Source: Lachnoclostridium phytofermentans (lineage in GTDB: Bacteria > Bacillota > Clostridia > Lachnospirales > Lachnospiraceae). From it: a stretch of DNA of 6,429 bases. The first letter of the stretch is position 1; each line of letters begins with the position of its first letter. Below, in pieces: positions 4,410-6,429 of this stretch. Below the pieces are notes generated by a model. The model had not been told where the DNA came from and made no database searches. It saw nothing but the letters and a program-made list of their open reading frames with translations. The position numbers and the translations under genes are program-made. The stretch is from the NCBI GenBank assembly GCA_003526525.1, contig DPVV01000543.1, positions 1 through 6,429 of the forward strand, read 5' to 3'.

Positions 4410-6131
4410 TTAAGCTAACTTCATTAAAGCATCTGTTAAGGATTTTAATTGTTCGTTTGCATCCTCAGTACTAGTGCCTTTTACACCAATGTAGAATTTG
4501 ATTTTTGGCTCTGTTCCAGAAGGACGAACACAAACCCAAGCATCATTATCTAATTCGAAATATAATACATTTGACTTAGGTAAACCAGTCTTTGAAACTT
4601 CATTGGTATCAAGGTTGATTGCTTTATCCGTTTCATAATCGCGGAAAGATACTACTCTATAATTCCCAAGTTGTTTTGGTGGGTTTTGACGGAAGCCATC
4701 CATCATCTCCTTAATCTTTTCTGCACCTTCCACACCCTTTAAGGTCATTGTCTCAAGACCTTCACGGAAGTAACCATATTTCTTATAGATATTTAACATC
4801 TGATCCCAAAGAGTAAGTCCCTTTGTGCTATAGTAAGCTGCTGCTTCACAAAGTGCCATAACAGCTACAATTGCATCCTTATCTCTTGCATGTGTTCCAA
4901 TGAGACAGCCATAGCTTTCTTCAAAACCAAACTCATACGTACCTTTGCCTGTTTCTTCAAAGAGCTTAATCTGCTCTCCAATATATTTAAATCCAGTAAG
5001 TACTTCGATTAGCTGAATATTGTATTCCTGTGCCACTTTATCAGCCATATTAGTGGAAACGATTGTTTTTATGAGAGCACCATCTTTCGCTATTGTGCCT
5101 TTTTCTTTCCTTTGACTTAATAAGTACTCACAGATTAACATTCCAGACATATTACCAGTAAAGGAAATATAATCTCCTGATTTGGAATCCTTTGCGTAAA
5201 CTCCAAGACGATCCGCGTCAGGGTCCGTTGCTAATACTAAATCAGCATCCACTTTTTTAGCTAAATCTAAAGCAAGTTTAAATGCCTTTGGATCTTCTGG
5301 ATTTGGATAGCCAACGGTACTAAAGTTACCGTCTGGAAGTTCTTGCTCTGGTACTACATAAACATTCTCAAATCCTAGCTCACTAAGAACACGGCGTGCT
5401 GGTATATTTCCTGTACCATGAAGTGGAGTATAGACAATTTTTAAGTCTCCTCCGACTTTCTTAATCACATCTGGATGAATTACTTGCTTTTTTAGCTCTG
5501 CGATATATAAATCATCAATTTCTTTTCCTATTATGTGATAAAGGCCTGCAGCGATTGCATCCTCTTTATTCATTGTTTTCACTGTATTAAAATCTGTAAC
5601 ATTATTTACTTCATTGATGATTTGCTCATCTTTTGGATAAGTAATCTGAGCGCCATCTTCCCAGTAAACCTTGTAACCATTGTATTCTGGCGGATTATGA
5701 CTTGCTGTAATAACAATACCAGAGATACAGTTTAACGTACGAAGAGCAAAGGATAGCTCTGGAGTCGGACGTAGGGATTCAAAACGATATGCTTTGATTC
5801 CATTTGCACATAAGCAAAGTGCTACTTCTTCACTAAATTCTATGGACATATTTCTGGAATCGTATGCAATTGCTACACCACGATCTTCTCCATGCTCTTT
5901 CTTAATAAAATTAGCAAGTCCCTGTGTCGCTTTACGAACAGTATATAAATTCATACGATTTGTACCGGCTCCAATAATACCACGTAAGCCTCCAGTACCA
6001 AATTCTAAACTCTTATAGAAACGATCTTTAATTTCAATATCGTTACCCTCTAAATTTTTTAATTCAGCTTTTGTTTTCTCATCAAAGTACGCATCTTCAC
6101 ACCAAAAGCGGTAGGTATCCAAATAATTCAT
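4410..6131 (-). CDS. pgcA: Phospho-sugar mutase (phosphoglucomutase / phosphomannomutase, PgcA type)
   Basis: This complete 573-residue member of the alpha-D-phosphohexomutase superfamily interconverts hexose-1-phosphate and hexose-6-phosphate, mainly glucose, through a phosphoserine intermediate in the cytoplasm. It feeds glycogen, UDP-glucose and envelope glycan synthesis and connects them to glycolysis. The N-terminal EFGTGGLRGIIGAGTNRMN (43-61) and RPTPELSFA (121-129) are typical of the Bacillus PgcA group. The catalytic loop is TASHNPPEYNGYK (142-154) with Ser144 as the phosphorylated residue. The Mg2+ loop is DPDADR (303-308), the sugar-recognition loop GFEESYG (402-408), and the phosphate-binding loop RPSGTEPKIKFY (536-547). 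All four domains are intact and the length matches the family. GGAGG lies six bases before the ATG. The gene stands alone, 150 bases from the next gene on the same strand. Activity on mannose-phosphate cannot be judged from sequence. Confidence 0.95.
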   Translation of the reverse strand: MNYLDTYRFWCEDAYFDEKTKAELKNLEGNDIEIKDRFYKSLEFGTGGLRGIIGAGTNRMNLYTVRKATQGLANFIKKEHGEDRGVAIAYDSRNMSIEFSEEVALCLCANGIKAYRFESLRPTPELSFALRTLNCISGIVITASHNPPEYNGYKVYWEDGAQITYPKDEQIINEVNNVTDFNTVKTMNKEDAIAAGLYHIIGKEIDDLYIAELKKQVIHPDVIKKVGGDLKIVYTPLHGTGNIPARRVLSELGFENVYVVPEQELPDGNFSTVGYPNPEDPKAFKLALDLAKKVDADLVLATDPDADRLGVYAKDSKSGDYISFTGNMSGMLICEYLLSQRKEKGTIAKDGALIKTIVSTNMADKVAQEYNIQLIEVLTGFKYIGEQIKLFEETGKGTYEFGFEESYGCLIGTHARDKDAIVAVMALCEAAAYYSTKGLTLWDQMLNIYKKYGYFREGLETMTLKGVEGAEKIKEMMDGFRQNPPKQLGNYRVVSFRDYETDKAINLDTNEVSKTGLPKSNVLYFELDNDAWVCVRPSGTEPKIKFYIGVKGTSTEDANEQLKSLTDALMKLA

Positions 6132-6137
6132 AGTTAG

Positions 6138-6142
6138 CCTCC
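6138..6142 (-). promoter_or_regulatory. Ribosome binding site of pgcA
   Basis: GGAGG on the minus strand lies six bases before the ATG at 6131, a near-ideal spacing that confirms the chosen start. No convincing -10/-35 pair was found between here and the right edge, so the promoter may be weak, non-SigA or outside the window. Confidence 0.75.
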
Positions 6143-6178
6143 ATGCTGCGACTATCTTTTAGGAGCAGCTAATAGCTC

Positions 6179-6213
6179 AAGTTTTGCGCAGCGCAAACTT
6201 CTGTGTGAAGTTT
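6179..6213. repeat. Overlapping palindromes upstream of pgcA
   Basis: TTTGCGC (6183-6189) and GCGCAAA (6191-6197) form a perfect 7-bp palindrome around a single A; with a one-base bulge it extends to AAGTTT/AAACTT (6179-6200). The right arm also forms a second perfect hairpin, AAACTTC (6195-6201) with GAAGTTT (6207-6213), around a TGTGT loop. The two hairpins share 6195-6200, so full versions cannot form at once. Both lie about 40-80 bases before the pgcA start, probably in its leader or promoter region. Confidence 0.6.
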
Positions 6214-6263
6214 TAGAGTTTCTTAGGTAACGTTTTTTGACACCTTAGAAATTCTCTTCACAC
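6203..6263. repeat. Long imperfect inverted repeat upstream of pgcA
   Basis: The left arm (6203-6228: GTGTGAAG, then AGAGTTTCTTAGGT after four extra T) pairs with the right arm (6242-6263: ACCTTAGAAA, then TTCTCTTCACAC). Apart from the TTTT bulge there are only two non-Watson-Crick positions, and one of them can be a G-T wobble. The 13-base loop contains six T. The left arm overlaps the GAAGTTT arm of the preceding hairpin, giving another mutually exclusive fold. Confidence 0.6.
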
Positions 6264-6367
6264 TTTACTCCATACCCGCGCATGTTTTTTTGCAATAACA
6301 AGTTTGTAGCGCAGACACAAACCTGCTGGTTAAATACGTTGCATTCAGTTGGTTTCTCTTCACACTT
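6252..6367. repeat. Direct repeat TTCTCTTCACACTT, two copies 102 bases apart
   Basis: The 14-mer TTCTCTTCACACTT occurs exactly at 6252-6265 and 6354-6367. A related inverted copy, GTGTGAAG, is at 6203-6210. Nothing between the copies looks coding. The hairpin at 6302-6322 lies between them. Confidence 0.7.
6302..6322. repeat. Short inverted repeat GTTTGT/ACAAAC
   Basis: GTTTGT (6302-6307) pairs with ACAAAC (6317-6322) around the 9-base loop AGCGCAGAC. The loop carries GCGCAG, as does the centre of the palindrome at 6179-6200, and the stem resembles the arms of the hairpin at 6391-6426. Confidence 0.5.
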
Positions 6368-6390
6368 GAAATCATGCTTCTGAGTAGGCT

Positions 6391-6426
6391 GATATTTGTG
6401 CCGAGGACGACGCAGGCACAAATATC
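6391..6426. repeat. Perfect 12-bp inverted repeat with a GC-rich loop
   Basis: GATATTTGTGCC (6391-6402) pairs perfectly with GGCACAAATATC (6415-6426) around GAGGACGACGCA (6403-6414). The GC-rich loop stands out from the AT-rich surroundings. It is not followed by a T tract within the window, so it does not look like a simple terminator on the plus strand; on the minus strand there is no T tract either. It could be a repetitive extragenic palindrome. Confidence 0.7.
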
Positions 6427-6429
6427 CGT

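Noticed and set aside
5535..6018. Two plus-strand open frames (5535-5735 and 5794-6018) opposite pgcA
   Set aside because: Both are antisense to the catalytic half of an intact mutase and have no independent support.
6143..6250. A SigA promoter for pgcA, such as TTGAGC near 6181-6176 on the minus strand
   Set aside because: No acceptable -10 hexamer lies 16-18 bases downstream; TAAAAG is only 13 bases away.

Overview
The window looks like chromosomal DNA from a low-GC, motile Gram-positive anaerobe, most likely a Lachnospiraceae (Lachnoclostridium / Clostridium phytofermentans-like) genome. This is inferred from strong GGAGG ribosome binding sites, AT-rich codon use, a B. subtilis PgcA-type phospho-sugar mutase, a DUF5107-TPR protein, and a short FliD-like protein of a type I associate with that family. 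No phage, CRISPR array, tRNA or rRNA gene, or intact insertion sequence is visible.

Layout from left to right. (1) 1-2214, minus strand: the first 738 codons of a large DUF5107 plus tetratricopeptide-repeat protein, running off the left edge. (2) 2215-2624: a divergent intergenic region with an extended -10 promoter at each end and, between them, about 160 bases of consecutive hairpins that no gene explains. (3) 2625-3353, plus strand: a TtcA-family PP-loop ATPase with three candidate iron-sulfur cysteines, predicted to thiolate tRNA. (4) 3354-3503: a convergent gap holding a large bidirectional terminator hairpin and three tandem 22-bp near-palindromic repeats. (5) 3504-4259, minus strand: a small FliD C-terminal-like protein behind a near-consensus SigD (sigma-28) flagellar promoter. 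(6) 4260-4409: that promoter plus three degenerate 15-bp tandem units. (7) 4410-6131, minus strand: a complete phosphoglucomutase/phosphomannomutase. (8) 6132-6429: 298 bases with no gene, dense in inverted repeats, lying upstream of the mutase.

The four genes do not form an obvious single pathway. The mutase links glucose-1-P and glucose-6-P in central and cell-envelope sugar metabolism. The DUF5107 protein may act on carbohydrate, but its activity is unknown. The TtcA-like enzyme belongs to tRNA modification, and the FliD-like protein probably belongs to the flagellar regulon. The points most worth a second look are the non-coding parts: the hairpin array at 2330-2488, the palindrome cluster at 6179-6426, the 22-bp repeats, and the SigD promoter that ties an uncharacterised short FliD-like protein to motility.
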